Assembly: GCA_001942415.1 (NCBI GenBank)
Contig: MKJX01000239.1
Coordinates: 51,611-115,610, forward strand
Origin: Pseudonocardia sp. CNS-139
GTDB taxonomy: Bacteria; Actinomycetota; Actinomycetes; Mycobacteriales; Pseudonocardiaceae
Length of the DNA stretch: 64,000 nt
Direction: 5' to 3'
This document shows, piece after piece, positions 28,308 through 37,761 of the stretch; the stretch's first letter is position 1; each line of letters opens with the position of its first letter. Under the pieces are notes generated by a model, which was given only the letters and a program-made list of their open reading frames with translations, had not been told where the DNA came from and searched no databases. The position numbers and the translations under genes are program-made.

Positions 28308-30315
28308 CCAGCACGATGCCCGAGGGCGGGCCGCGGCCGGCGCCCGGGGGGGACGACACCCGCCAGGCCGCCCGGGAGATGGCCACCGCGCGCCGCGGCG
28401 GGCCGCCGTGGGCCGGCGGGGTGGGGATGCCGGCCGAGAAGTCGATGAACTTCGGCCCGTCGGCGCGGCGGCTGATCGGGCGGCTCGTGCCGCACCGCGT
28501 CGCGTCGTCGCCGTGGTCGCGCTCGGCGTGGTGAGCGTCGCGCTCTCGGTGATCGGGCCGTGGGTGCTCGGCCAGGCCACTAACGTGATCTTCGCCGGGG
28601 TGATCGGGAGCGGGCTCCCGGCCGGCACGACCGCCGCGGAGGCGGCCGCCGCGGCGCGCGCGTCCGGAAACGACACGTTCGCCAACATCATCGAGACGAT
28701 GCACGTGGTGCCCGGCGCGGGCATCGACTTCACGCTGCTCGGCAACCTGCTGCTCGGCGTGGTCGGGATCTACGTCGCGGCCTCGGTGTTCGCCTGGATG
28801 CAGGGCTACCTGCTCAACGGGATCGTCCAGCGCACGATCTACACGCTGCGCCGCGACGTCGAGGGCAAGATCAACCGGCTGCCGCTGCGCTACTTCGACC
28901 GCCAGCAGCGCGGCGAGGTGCTCAGCCGCGTCACCAACGACATCGACAACATCTCCCAGGCCCTCCAGCAGACGATGAGCCAGCTCCTCACGTCGCTGCT
29001 CACGGTGGTCGGCGTGCTCGTGATGATGCTGGTGATCTCGCCGCTGCTGGCGCTCGTCGCGCTCGTGACGATCCCGGTGTCGGTGGTCGTGACGCAGCAG
29101 ATCGCGAAGCGCTCGCAGACGCAGTTCGTGGCGCAGTGGCGCCACACCGGCGCGCTCAACGGGCACATCGAGGAGGCGTTCACCGGCCACGAGCTCGTGC
29201 GCGTGTTCGGGCGGCGCAAGGAGGTGGAGGCCGGGTTCCGGGAGCGCAACGAGAGGCTCTTCGACGCGAGCTTCCGCGCCCAGTTCATCTCCGGGACGAT
29301 CATGCCGGCGATGATGTTCCTCGGGAACCTGAACTACGTGCTGGTCGCCGTCGTCGGCGGGCTGCGGGTGGCGTCGGGCGCGATGAGCCTCGGCGACGTG
29401 CAGGCGTTCGTGCAGTACTCGCGGCAGTTCACCCAGCCGCTCACGCAGGCCGCGTCGATGCTCAACCTGCTGCAGTCCGGTGTCGCGTCGGCGGAGCGGG
29501 TGTTCGAGCTCCTGGACGCCGACGAGCAGGTGCCCGACCCGGCGGCGCCCGCGGTGCCGGCCGAGCGGCGCGGGCGCGTCACGTTCGAGCACGTCTCGTT
29601 CCGGTACGAGCCGGACAAGCCCCTGATCGAGGACCTGTCGCTCACCGCGGAGCCCGGCCAGACCGTCGCGATCGTCGGGCCCACCGGGGCCGGCAAGACC
29701 ACGCTCGTCAACCTCGTGATGCGGTTCTACGAGCTGGACTCCGGGCGGATCACGCTCGACGGCGTCGACACGGCCACGATGGACCGGGCGACGCTGCGGT
29801 CGGGCGTCGGCATGGTGCTGCAGGACACGTGGCTCTTCGGGGGCACGATCCGGGAGAACATCGCCTACGGCCGGCCGGGCGCCACCGAGGACGAGATTCT
29901 CGCCGCGGCCCGCGCCACGTACGTCGACCGGTTCGTGCGCAGCCTGCCCGAGGGCTACGACACCGTGATCGACGACGAGGGCACGGGCGTCAGCGCGGGT
30001 GAGAAGCAGCTGGTCACGATCGCGCGGGCGTTCCTGTCCGACCCGACGCTGCTCATCCTCGACGAGGCCACCAGCTCGGTGGACACCCGCACCGAGGTGC
30101 TCGTGCAGCGGGCGATGGCGGCGCTGCGCACCGACCGCACGAGCTTCGTGATCGCGCACCGGCTCTCGACGATCCGCGACGCCGACCTCATCCTCGTGAT
30201 GGAGGCGGGCCGGATCGTGGAGCAGGGCACGCACGAGCAGCTGCTCGCGAACCGCGGCCCCTACCACGTCCTCTACTCGGCCCAGTTCGCCGCGGCCGCC
30301 GCGGAGCTGGACTAG
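28304..30315 (+). CDS. ABC exporter subunit B (consensus Walker B, altered signature)
   Basis: About 670-aa partner half-transporter with a Gly/Pro-rich N-terminal tail, six membrane helices and an ATPase domain. Walker A GPTGAGKTT, Walker B LLILDEATSS with the catalytic Glu, but signature VSAGEKQLVT instead of VSGGQ. That is the expected complement to subunit A: one complete and one degenerate site. Switch His: IAHRLSTIRDAD. A frameshift near 28503 lies before the first helix. Its stop overlaps the end of the convergent HxlR gene. Confidence 0.92.
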
Positions 30316-30769
30316 CCCTCGCGGATGGGATAGCCGCCGTGCGCTCGAACGTCACGTCGTCCAGGGCGACCTCGTGGCCCTCGTCGTCGACGAACGCCAC
30401 GTGCAGGGGGCGGCCGGTGTGCCTCGCGCGGCGCAGGATCGTCGGGCCCGGCTCGTAGGGGCGGTGGGCGTCGCCCCACTGCTGCAGGGCGCCCAGCACC
30501 ACCCGCAGCTCCTCCCCGGCCGGCGTGAGGTGGTAGCTGTCGCGGACCCGCGCGCCCGGCTCCTGGTAGGGCCGCTTCTCCAGCACGCCCGCGGACACGA
30601 GTGTGGCGAGCCGGTCGCTCAGGACGTCCGGGGCGACGCCGAGCGCGGCGCGGAAGTCGGCGAAGCGGGTGGTGCCGCTCGCCGACTCGCGCAGGACCAG
30701 GAACGTCCAGCGCTCGCCGAGCACCTCCAGCGACCGCGCGATCGAGCACGACTCCTGCGAAACGGCCAT
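30312..30769 (-). CDS. HxlR-family transcriptional regulator
   Basis: About 152-aa winged-helix regulator. CSIARSLEVLGERWTFLVLRE is the hallmark N-terminus with Cys 8, followed by GTTRFADFRAALGVAPDVLSDRLATLVSAGVLEKR and YHLTPAGEELRVVL. A frameshift near 30335 hides the end, which should read FERTGGYPIREG. HxlR proteins often sense reactive aldehydes or redox stress. It is divergent from the SDR at 30852, which it probably controls. Confidence 0.88.
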
Positions 30770-30788
30770 GTCGCCCAGGCTACGCGTT

Positions 30789-30840
30789 CTGAGTTGCCTA
30801 TCCCTACTCAGCGAGGCTAGGTTGGGAGAACCTACTCAGC
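30789..30840. promoter_or_regulatory. Putative HxlR operator region
   Basis: CTGAGT (30789-30794) and ACTCAG (30806-30811) form an inverted repeat. CTACTCAGC occurs twice (30804-30812 and 30832-30840). The region lies between the HxlR start and the divergent SDR start, where an HxlR dimer is expected to bind. Confidence 0.5.
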
Positions 30841-30851
30841 AGGGAGCGGAC

Positions 30852-31553
30852 ATGGAGTTCCACAACGCGGTCGCCGTCGTGAGCGGGGCCAACCGCGGGT
30901 TCGGCCGGGCGCTCGCCGCCGGGCTGCTCGCGCGCGGCGCCACGGTCTACGCGGGCGCGCGCAAGCCGGAGACCGTCGACCTGCCCGGCGTCACGCCGCT
31001 GCAGCTGGACATCACCGACCCGGCGTCGGTCGCGGCCGCCGCCGAGGTGGCGCACGACGCCACGCTGCTCGTCAACAACGCGGGCTCGGGCACCGGGGCG
31101 ACGCTCCTGGCGGGCGACCTCGCCGACATCCGGCTGGAGATGGAGACCCACTTCTTCGGCACCCTGGCCCTGACCAGGGCGTTCGCCCCGGTCATCGAGC
31201 GCAACGGGGGCGGCGGCGTGCTCAACGTGCTCTCGGTGCTGTCGTGGGTGCACCCGCCGACGAGCGGCGCGTACAACGCGGGCAAGGCCGCGGAGTGGGC
31301 GCTGACCAACGCGCTGCGGGTGGAGCTGGCCCCGCGCGGGATCACGACCACCGCGCTGCACGTCGGGTACATGGACACCGACATGGCCGCGCACGTCGAC
31401 GCGCCCAAGCACGACCCGGCGGACATCGCCGCGATCGCGCTGGACGCCGTGGCCGCGGGCGCGCCGGAGGCGGTCTCGGACGAGATCAGCCGCAGCGTGC
31501 GGGCGGGCCTGTCCGGCGAGCTGTCGGCGCTCTACCCGCAGCTCGCCGGCTGA
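30852..31553 (+). CDS. Short-chain dehydrogenase/reductase
   Basis: Intact 233-aa classical SDR. Cofactor motif SGANRGFG, LLVNNAGSG (NNAG), catalytic YNAGK with the Ser in LSVLSW upstream. AGGGAG precedes the ATG. It probably reduces a carbonyl compound or oxidises an alcohol with NAD(P). Divergent arrangement with HxlR suggests induction by a reactive compound that it detoxifies. Confidence 0.9.
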   Translation: MEFHNAVAVVSGANRGFGRALAAGLLARGATVYAGARKPETVDLPGVTPLQLDITDPASVAAAAEVAHDATLLVNNAGSGTGATLLAGDLADIRLEMETHFFGTLALTRAFAPVIERNGGGGVLNVLSVLSWVHPPTSGAYNAGKAAEWALTNALRVELAPRGITTTALHVGYMDTDMAAHVDAPKHDPADIAAIALDAVAAGAPEAVSDEISRSVRAGLSGELSALYPQLAG

Positions 31554-31669
31554 CGGTCGGCGCACCGGGACCGCGGGCGGGAGCCGGTGGAATCGGGCGC
31601 GGGCGCGGGATCGGCCGCCTCTAGAGTGGCTCCGTTCGACCGCCCTACCGATCTCGGGAGCGACCTTCG

Positions 31670-31906
31670 ATGACCACCCCCTCCGACGACGAAGAGCTGG
31701 CCGGCGCCGAGTGGCGGCGCAGCTCCACGAGCTCCGAGCACGAGCACGGCGTCGAGGTCGCGATCATCTCCGGCCCGCGCTGGGCCGTGCGCGACTCGCG
31801 CGACCCCGACGGCCCGGTGCTGATCTTCACCGAGGCCGAGTGGGTGGCGTTCTCGCTGGGCGCCCGCGCCGGCGAGTTCGACACGGAAGCCGGCCTGGAC
31901 GAGTAG
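31670..31906 (+). CDS. DUF397 protein
   Basis: Intact 78-aa protein with the DUF397 pattern: AEWRRSSTSS, GVEVAIISGPRWAVRDSRDPDGPVLIFTEAEWVAFSLGARAGEFD. DUF397 proteins usually pair with a helix-turn-helix partner in actinobacteria and modulate development or sporulation. No such partner is adjacent here, so it is a solitary copy. Confidence 0.85.
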   Translation: MTTPSDDEELAGAEWRRSSTSSEHEHGVEVAIISGPRWAVRDSRDPDGPVLIFTEAEWVAFSLGARAGEFDTEAGLDE

Positions 31907-31920
31907 CCGCGCCCGCCCCC

Positions 31921-31991
31921 GAGCGCATTCTGGAGCCATAACGCACTCGGGACGCCCCTCTCAGGTGCATTCTGGAGCCAGAATGCACCTG
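31921..31991. terminator. Two hairpins between convergent genes
   Basis: CAGGTGCATTCTGG (31962-31975) and CCAGAATGCACCTG (31978-31991) form a perfect 14-bp stem with a 2-nt spacer. A related imperfect hairpin spans 31921-31948 and shares GCATTCTGGAGCCA. They lie between the ends of the DUF397 and MFS genes and should terminate both. Confidence 0.7.
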
Positions 31992-32003
31992 GGGAGGGGA
32001 GGG

Positions 32004-33254
32004 TCAGGCTTCGGCGGCTTGCTTCCGGGTGCCGTGCCAGGTCTCGCGGGCGGCGAGTGCGAAGACCACCCCGGACCCGAACACGACGGCGGCCAGCGCC
32101 AGCACCGCGGCGCGGTGGTCGCCCGCGTCCACCAGCCAGCCGAGCGCCACCGGCCCGACCACGCCGGCGAGGTCGCCCGCGGTGCGGTAGAGCCCGACGG
32201 CCGGCCCGCGCCCGCCCGCCGGCACCAGGTCGGCGACGTACGCGGCCGGCGTGGGCCCGCAGATGCCGCTCGCGAGCCCGGTCACGACCGTGATCACGAT
32301 GAACCAGACCGGGTCGGCCGTCACGGCGTAGAGCGGCACACCCGCACCCACGACCAGCAGTCCCGGCACGATCACCTGCTTGCGGCCGAAGCGGTCGTTG
32401 AGGTGGCCGGCGAGGGGGAGCGTCAGCAGGTTGCCCAGGGTCACGGCGCCGAGCAGCACGCCGAACTGCGCGACGCTCATCCCGACCACCGAGTACGCGA
32501 CGACCGGGATCAGCGACTGCATCCCGCCGAACCGGTGCAGGAACACCGAGAACCCGACGCCGCAGACGGCGAGGAAGCTGCGGTCCCGCAGCAGCGACCG
32601 GGCCGCCGACGGGCCGCGGGCAGCGCCACCCGTGGCCGGCCGCGGTGCCTGCTCCGGGCCGGGGAGCCGCGCGCGCATCAGCGTCCGGGTGCCGAACACG
32701 ACCACCAGCAGCGCCAGCACCCCGCACACCAGGAACGGCGCGCGGTTGCCCCACCACGCCGAGGTGAACCCGCCGATGACCGGCCCGATCGCGCCACCGA
32801 CGAGCTGGACGCCCTGCAGCGTCGCCATCGCCCGTCCGCGGTTGGCTGCGGTCGTCAGGTCGGAGACGAGGACCATCCCGCACGTGATCGCGATCCCGCC
32901 GGACAGGCCCATCACGAACCGCAGGACGAGCAGCACGCCGAGGTTCGGCGCGAACGCGCACGCCGCCTGCAGCACGACCACCCCGAGCACCGACCCGACC
33001 AGCAGCAGGCGCGGGTCGACACGCTGGCTGAGCAGCCCGGCCGGCACGTTGACGACCAGCCGCCCGATCCCGAACATGGCGACGATCAGGCCCAGCTCGG
33101 TGGCCCCGGCGCCGAACTCCGCGACGTAGGCGGGCAGCACCGGCACCACCACGGCCCACGCCGTCTGCGTCATCGCCACCGCGAGGCAGACCACGAGCAG
33201 CACCGGGTCGAACCGTTCCCGCCCGGCCCGCACGGCCGACCTCAGCGTCCCCAC
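32004..33254 (-). CDS. MFS transporter
   Basis: About 416-aa drug-efflux-type major facilitator with twelve predicted helices: first helix FDPVLLVVCLAVAMTQTAWAVV, motif A-like loop between helices 2 and 3, a central loop (RARLPGPEQAPRPATGGAARG) and a second motif A (AGHLNDRFGRKQVIVPG). GTG at 33254 is chosen since no ATG or GTG lies nearby upstream and G-rich sequence precedes it. No adjacent regulator. Substrate unknown. Confidence 0.85.
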   Translation of the reverse strand: MGTLRSAVRAGRERFDPVLLVVCLAVAMTQTAWAVVVPVLPAYVAEFGAGATELGLIVAMFGIGRLVVNVPAGLLSQRVDPRLLLVGSVLGVVVLQAACAFAPNLGVLLVLRFVMGLSGGIAITCGMVLVSDLTTAANRGRAMATLQGVQLVGGAIGPVIGGFTSAWWGNRAPFLVCGVLALLVVVFGTRTLMRARLPGPEQAPRPATGGAARGPSAARSLLRDRSFLAVCGVGFSVFLHRFGGMQSLIPVVAYSVVGMSVAQFGVLLGAVTLGNLLTLPLAGHLNDRFGRKQVIVPGLLVVGAGVPLYAVTADPVWFIVITVVTGLASGICGPTPAAYVADLVPAGGRGPAVGLYRTAGDLAGVVGPVALGWLVDAGDHRAAVLALAAVVFGSGVVFALAARETWHGTRKQAAEA

Positions 33255-33632
33255 CCGGCCGTCCCCCCGTTCCTCGGCGCGGGCAGCCGGCTCGTGCGGG
33301 TCTACGCGGCGCGTCCGGGGGACGGTAACCCCGCGGGCGTCGCGAGGGCGCGGCGGCGCACCAGTACCGCGACCACCGCGACCACGGCGAGCCCGAGCGC
33401 CGTGCCGCGCGCGGCCCGGAGATCGTCCCGGGGTTCCACGGCGCCCGTTCGGGGGCGGGTTGTCCGGGTCGTCCGGGTCCGGCACCGGCCGCGACCGACC
33501 GTCCCCGATCGGCTGACCGGTGTCCGGCCGGAGCGTGCATGCGGTGTTGCCTGCGACACGGAGGGTGCGCGATCCCGCCGGACGGCGGCCGTGCACACTG
33601 GCGTTCTCCAGCGCCGACCCCGGGAGCGACTC
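33255..33632. other. Intergenic stretch, no confident gene
   Basis: This 378-bp divergent region should hold promoters for the MFS gene and the lipoprotein. A 45-codon minus-strand frame with one hydrophobic segment (33302-33439) is present but lacks a ribosome site, so it is not called. Confidence 0.45.
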
Positions 33633-34277
33633 ATGCCGCGCACTCGACCCGCGTCGCTGCTCGCCGTGCTGGCATCGCTGCTGGTCGGGCTGCTGGTCGC
33701 GGGCTGCAGCACGGTCGTGACCGGGCAGGCGAGCCCCGCCGCGGGCGCCGTGGCCGAGTCCGTCCCCGACGACGCCTCGGGATCCGGGCCGGGCGTGCTC
33801 TCGGCGCCGGAGGCCGCCACCCCGTCACCCGCCGGCATCGCGTGGGCCGACCAGGTCTGCGGCGCGTTCCTGGACGCGAACGTCACGCTCACCGACCAGC
33901 CCCTGCCCGACGCGGCCAACCCGGCCGGCACCGTCGCGGGCTACAGCCAGTACTTCGACCGGACGGTCCCTGCCCTCGACGCGGCGCTCGGCCGGTTGCA
34001 GGGCGTCGGCCCCGGCCCGCTCGACGGCGGCGGCACCATGATCGCGAACATGACCACGCTCATCACGCTCATGCGCGACGGGCACGTGGCGGCCAAAGCC
34101 GCCGTCGACGCGATCGACCCGGCCAGCCCGACCGCGCTGACCCAGGAGCTGCCGGCCGCGCTCGCGCTGACCGACGTGCAGGACCAGGCGCCGCCGATCG
34201 ACGTCGGCGCCACCGCCGAGCTCAACGCCGCCGCCGAGGCCGCCCCGATGTGCCGCGCGTACGCCGAGGGCGGCTGA
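33633..34277 (+). CDS. Secreted lipoprotein of unknown function
   Basis: Intact 214-aa protein. The signal peptide ends in the lipobox LLVAGC, so it is anchored to the outer face of the membrane. The mature part has a Ser/Pro-rich linker and a helical domain (IAWADQVCGAFLDANVTLT, FDRTVPALDAALGRL, MTTLITLMRDGHVAAKAAVD). No family function is known to me. It is the last gene before the tRNA and integrated element. Confidence 0.75.
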   Translation: MPRTRPASLLAVLASLLVGLLVAGCSTVVTGQASPAAGAVAESVPDDASGSGPGVLSAPEAATPSPAGIAWADQVCGAFLDANVTLTDQPLPDAANPAGTVAGYSQYFDRTVPALDAALGRLQGVGPGPLDGGGTMIANMTTLITLMRDGHVAAKAAVDAIDPASPTALTQELPAALALTDVQDQAPPIDVGATAELNAAAEAAPMCRAYAEGG

Positions 34278-34381
34278 CGTTCCCGCCCGGCGCGCGGCGT
34301 CGTGACCAGGCCGGGCGCGGCGACACGCCCGGGAAGCGCCCGCTACGCTCTGCGCCGGACGCGGTCCGCTCGGACCGCCCT

Positions 34382-34455
34382 GCCCTCGTAGCTCAGCTGG
34401 ACAGAGCAGCGGCCTTCTAATCCGCCGGTCGCAGGTTCGAATCCTGCCGGGGGCA
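34382..34455 (+). tRNA. tRNA-Arg(TCT), integration site of the element
   Basis: Complete 74-nt cloverleaf. Acceptor GCCCTCG/CGGGGGC with A73, D-arm GCTC...GAGC, anticodon loop CTTCTAA giving anticodon TCT, and T-arm GCAGG-TTCGAAT-CCTGC. CCA is not encoded. The anticodon stem GCGGC/TCCGC has a C-T mismatch at its last pair. The 3' half from the anticodon loop onward is the attL repeat, and the same 44 bp occur again at 46635-46678. The integrated element therefore restores the tRNA. Confidence 0.95.
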
Positions 34456-34457
34456 CG
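34414..34457. repeat. attL core (44 bp)
   Basis: Direct repeat starting CTTCTAATCCGCC and ending GGGGGCACG, identical to 46635-46678. It covers the tRNA-Arg 3' half, from the anticodon loop to 2 bp past the gene. Confidence 0.95.
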
Positions 34458-34496
34458 CAGGTCAGAGCCTTGATCAACGGATCGAGGCTCTTCGCA

Positions 34497-34516
34497 TGGA
34501 GCTATCTGTGGAGCCA
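34497..34516. repeat. Left arm-type motif next to attL
   Basis: TGGAGCTAT-CTG-TGGAGCCA lies 40 bp inside attL. The right end has TGGAGCTAT-TCG-TGGAGCCA at 46523-46542. The match at both ends suggests integrase or excisionase arm-binding sites. Confidence 0.5.
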
Positions 34517-34537
34517 TCTGCGGGTTACCGTGGCTCC

Positions 34538-36056
34538 ATGGCCTCCACGGCGAAGCCCGGCAAGAAGATCCGAGGCGAGATCGAGAGCCTCCCGAGTGGA
34601 TCACTCCGCGTGCGGGTCTACGCCGGTGTGGACCCGCTGACGGGCAAGCGCCACTACCTGACCGACGTCATCCCGCCCGGCCCGAAGGCCGAGGATCTGG
34701 CGGAGCGAGCGCGCACCCGTCTGCTGTCCGAGGTGGACGAGCGGCGCAGCGCCCGGACGAACGCGACGGTCAGTCGGCTGCTCGACCGGTACCTCGAAGT
34801 GATCAAGGTCGAGTACACGACGCGCGTCGGCTACGAGCGTCTCGTCCGGCTGCACATCCGGCCCGTTCTCGGGAAGCTGCCGATCGGCCGCGTCAACGGC
34901 GAGACGATCGACTCGCTCTACGCGCAGCTCCGCAAGTGCCGCGTCCGCTGCGGCGGCCGTAGCTTCGTCGAACACCGCGAGGCCGGCGATCACGAGTGCG
35001 ACGCGAAGTGCCGTCCGCACCGCTGCGAGCCGCTGAGCGAGGCGACCCTCCGCCAGATCCACAACGTGCTGAGCGGTGCGTTCGCTCGGGCGGTCAAGTG
35101 GAACTGGATCGGCGTCAACCCGGTGAAGCAGGCGGAGGCGCCCACCGCCCCGCCCCCGCAGCCGGAGCCGCCGACGACCGCTCAGGCTGGTCGGATCGCC
35201 GCCGAGGCGTGGAAGGACCCGGACTGGGGCATGTTGGTCTGGCTCGCCATGGTCACCGGCGCCCGCCGTGGCGAGCTGTGCGCGCTCCGGTGGGATCGGA
35301 TCGACTTCGGGACGAGCGTCATCGACATCCGGTCGAGCATCGCGCAGTCCGCCGGCCGCATCTGGGAGAAGGACACCAAGACCCACCAGCGCCGCCGCAT
35401 CGTCGTCGACGAGCAGACGCTCGCGCTGCTCCGCGCGTACCTCCGACATCGCGCCGAGCAGGCCGAGGCATTGGAGATTGGGCTACCGCCGGACGCGTTC
35501 GTCTTCTCGCCCGCGCGGATGGCGGGGAGTGGTTGAAGCCCGACACGGTCAGCCAGCGCTACGCGCGCATGTGCGCGCGGCTCGGGTGGGACATGCACCT
35601 GCACCAACTCCGCCACTACTCGGCCACGGAGTTGATCGCGGGTGGGGTTGACGTTCGGACCGTGGCTGGACGGCTTGGGCATGGTGGTGGTGGGACTACG
35701 ACGTTGCGCGTCTATAGCGCGTGGGTGTCAGAGGCAGATCAGCGGGCCGCCAAGTCTCTCGGCGCACGAATGCCGACTCTACCGGTTCAGATTCAGTCTG
35801 ACTCCAAGGAGGTTGTTCTTAACGGTGCGGCTGAAGCCGACGGCTTTGGTGACGCCCCATATCGACGCATAGCGGCAGACCTGCGTGCGGCAATCCGATG
35901 CGGCGCGCTCGAGAAGGAGATCCACTGCCACCGGTGAAGGATCTTGCAGATCGGTATTGCGTCTCGATCGCCACGGCCCATCGGGCAGTTGCCTTGCTGC
36001 GCCGAGCCGGTGAGGTCCATACCTCGCGTGGTCGACGTACGACAGTGGGGTTGTAA
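34538..36056 (+). CDS. int: Tyrosine integrase with C-terminal GntR-like wHTH
   Basis: About 506-aa recombinase that integrates and excises the element. Core-binding domain (VSRLLDRYLEVIKVEYTTRVG) and catalytic residues: Arg in TGARRGEL, Lys in KTHQRRRI, HxxR in LHQLRHY, His in LGHGGG, and the nucleophile Tyr in TTLRVYSAWV. Frameshifts near 35515 and 35918. Adding one G at the second gives LEKGDPLPPVKDLADRY and extends the protein into a GntR-type winged helix (YRRIAADLRAAI, IATAHRAVALLRRAGEVHTSRGRR). ATG at 34538; ATG 34496 is an alternative. Confidence 0.9.
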
Positions 36057-36137
36057 CTGAGCTGGCAGCGCTTCCGACTTTGATTGCTGCGGGCGCTGAT
36101 CTAGGATCGTGACTGTTCGTTTCTGGCACGGGCACAC

Positions 36138-36914
36138 TTAAGCCGGGCCTAGTAGCCCGTTCGATTCGACGTAGTCGACACCTCTGCGCGTCAAGTAGAT
36201 CATGTCATTTGACGTATGAACCAGGAGGTCCTCCTGCAGGCCTCGAAGGAGTTCGTTCATGTATCGCCGGGTCTTCTCGGGTAGCCAATCTCGCAAGTCT
36301 TTGCGAGATACCGCGACATTGCCCGACCAATATAGAAGAACGAGGACGTGGTCGCGGCGTGCCAGCTTCGCCAATGCGACGGGTCGGCCGTCGATCACCT
36401 CTATCAATGGAACGTCGCGAGTCACAATGGTCGCGATCATTTCCTGTGCAGACTCCGGCGTGGCGTCGTGTGCAACTCGAACGAGTTCTGCAAGGATCCA
36501 ATCCATGCAGCTGATGACCACGGTGGCATCCTGCAGATTCGGGTCGATGTCGTCCCTCAGGTGTCCGTTGTCTCTGTTGTTTCGGATCCCGTAGATGAGG
36601 CGAATCGCGCGAACGGCGTGCAGTCGGAGACCGTCGCTCAGTGTGGTAAAATTCTCAATCTTGTTGAGAGTTTGATCGACCTTAACTCCTTCCGAGAGCG
36701 ATGTGTAGGACGAGGTGCCTAGATGTTGAAGAATGCGGACGACTGCTTCACAAAAGCGCCCGCCGTTAATGGCGGCAGGGGCATAGTCTGCGAGAAAGTA
36801 GCGGCGCTTACACTCGGCGTACTCTTGAAGGAGTTCCTCGACGAGGTCCGCGGGTAGGCCAGCGCTCACGAAAGATGTTCGGAGTTGACCCTGGGCGGCG
36901 GGACTGTCTGGCAT
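36138..36914 (-). CDS. Unknown cargo protein with HEPN-like motif and C-terminal winged helix
   Basis: Intact 258-aa protein, not assigned to a named family. The middle is all-helical and contains RLIYGIRNNRDNGHLRDDI: Arg-Asn followed by six residues to His (RNNRDNGH). This fits the R-polar-x4-6-H pattern of HEPN RNases and Abi_C-like proteins. The C-terminal 75 residues look like a winged helix (LLYWSGNVAVSRKDLRDWL, GLQEDLLVHTSNDMIYLTRRGVDYVE). It starts 8 bp after the stop of the 37546 gene, so they form an operon. GC is much lower than in the host genes. A defence or toxin role is inference. Confidence 0.55.
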   Translation of the reverse strand: MPDSPAAQGQLRTSFVSAGLPADLVEELLQEYAECKRRYFLADYAPAAINGGRFCEAVVRILQHLGTSSYTSLSEGVKVDQTLNKIENFTTLSDGLRLHAVRAIRLIYGIRNNRDNGHLRDDIDPNLQDATVVISCMDWILAELVRVAHDATPESAQEMIATIVTRDVPLIEVIDGRPVALAKLARRDHVLVLLYWSGNVAVSRKDLRDWLPEKTRRYMNELLRGLQEDLLVHTSNDMIYLTRRGVDYVESNGLLGPA

Positions 36915-36922
36915 GCCGTTTC

Positions 36923-37546
36923 CTAGTCGCCGATGATACGGGCGATTAGATCATTGAATGGTCCGTCAAACCTTCCGCCTTGGACGCGAACGGCTTTGTC
37001 GTTCTTGACGCCCACCGCCTGAGTGCCAGGAACTGATTCCAGATGTTTGCCGAGATTTCGACTCGGCTCGTATCCCAGTTGCTTTGCTGCCTCGCGTACA
37101 TCGGCGATGGACAGCGTGGCCTTCCCCTCGGCGAACCACCTTGCGCCTGCCATCAGCGTGGCAACGTTCCGATTCCGTTCGGCCTCGGAGTCGCCGAGGC
37201 GTCGGCGAGCGACTCCAAGCCGGACACTTCCAGTGTTGTCGAAGACGTATACCCCGCGCAACTTCTCAATGTCGACGCCGGATTCTTCTGCGAATTTTCT
37301 GAAGTATGCTTCGTCGTCGCCTATGTCAGGTTCCGGTCTGGAACGGACTTGGCTTGGATTGCGGCCCGCCGGGGGTGCCTCGGACTTGCCAGGCGGCGGG
37401 GTGTGGCGCTCGCCGTCGCTGGGTGGTGCCTCGCTCGCTGCGATGAGCCGGATGGCCTGCTCGAACGCCACACCTTGAAGGTTGTCGGGTATGGCAGCTG
37501 ACTGCACGGCTCTCCAAGCGGCAGCGAGCACTTGCGTAACGTCCAC
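36923..37546 (-). CDS. Unknown cargo protein, operon partner of the HEPN-like gene
   Basis: 207-aa protein not recognised. GTG at 37546 is chosen because GGGAGG lies 5-6 nt upstream. Parts: an N-terminal helix (VTQVLAAAWRAVQSAAIP), a Pro/Ser-rich linker at about residues 48-85, a helical domain (AYFRKFAEESGVDIEKLRGVYVF, NRNVATLMAGARWFAEGKA, IADVREAAKQLGYEP) and a basic C-terminal segment (GTQAVGVKNDKAVRVQGG) that could bind nucleic acid. It is the upstream gene of the two-gene unit and has the same low GC. Confidence 0.5.
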   Translation of the reverse strand: MDVTQVLAAAWRAVQSAAIPDNLQGVAFEQAIRLIAASEAPPSDGERHTPPPGKSEAPPAGRNPSQVRSRPEPDIGDDEAYFRKFAEESGVDIEKLRGVYVFDNTGSVRLGVARRRLGDSEAERNRNVATLMAGARWFAEGKATLSIADVREAAKQLGYEPSRNLGKHLESVPGTQAVGVKNDKAVRVQGGRFDGPFNDLIARIIGD

Positions 37547-37761
37547 GCGTACCTCCCATGTCCATCTGAGCAGGAAGGCTAGCAGGGCGATGCGGGCCTG
37601 TATGCAGGATCGGGGTGGCACCTCGGTGCTTAAACAGGGGAGCGCTTCATGGCTGACTGAAACACGCTAGCTCGTTAGGACGTCTATGCGTGCATAGGGA
37701 GGATGGGCCATGACAGCTACCGCCGACGGGCTATATCGTGCCGGCGAGGGCATCTCGCTTC

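Noticed and set aside
31670..31906. DUF397 gene as part of a toxin-antitoxin-like pair
   Set aside because: No HTH partner is adjacent; the nearest such regulators lie inside the integrative element several kb away.
33302..33439. Possible 45-aa membrane protein on the minus strand
   Set aside because: It has one hydrophobic segment but no ribosome site or recognisable relative, and lies in a promoter region.
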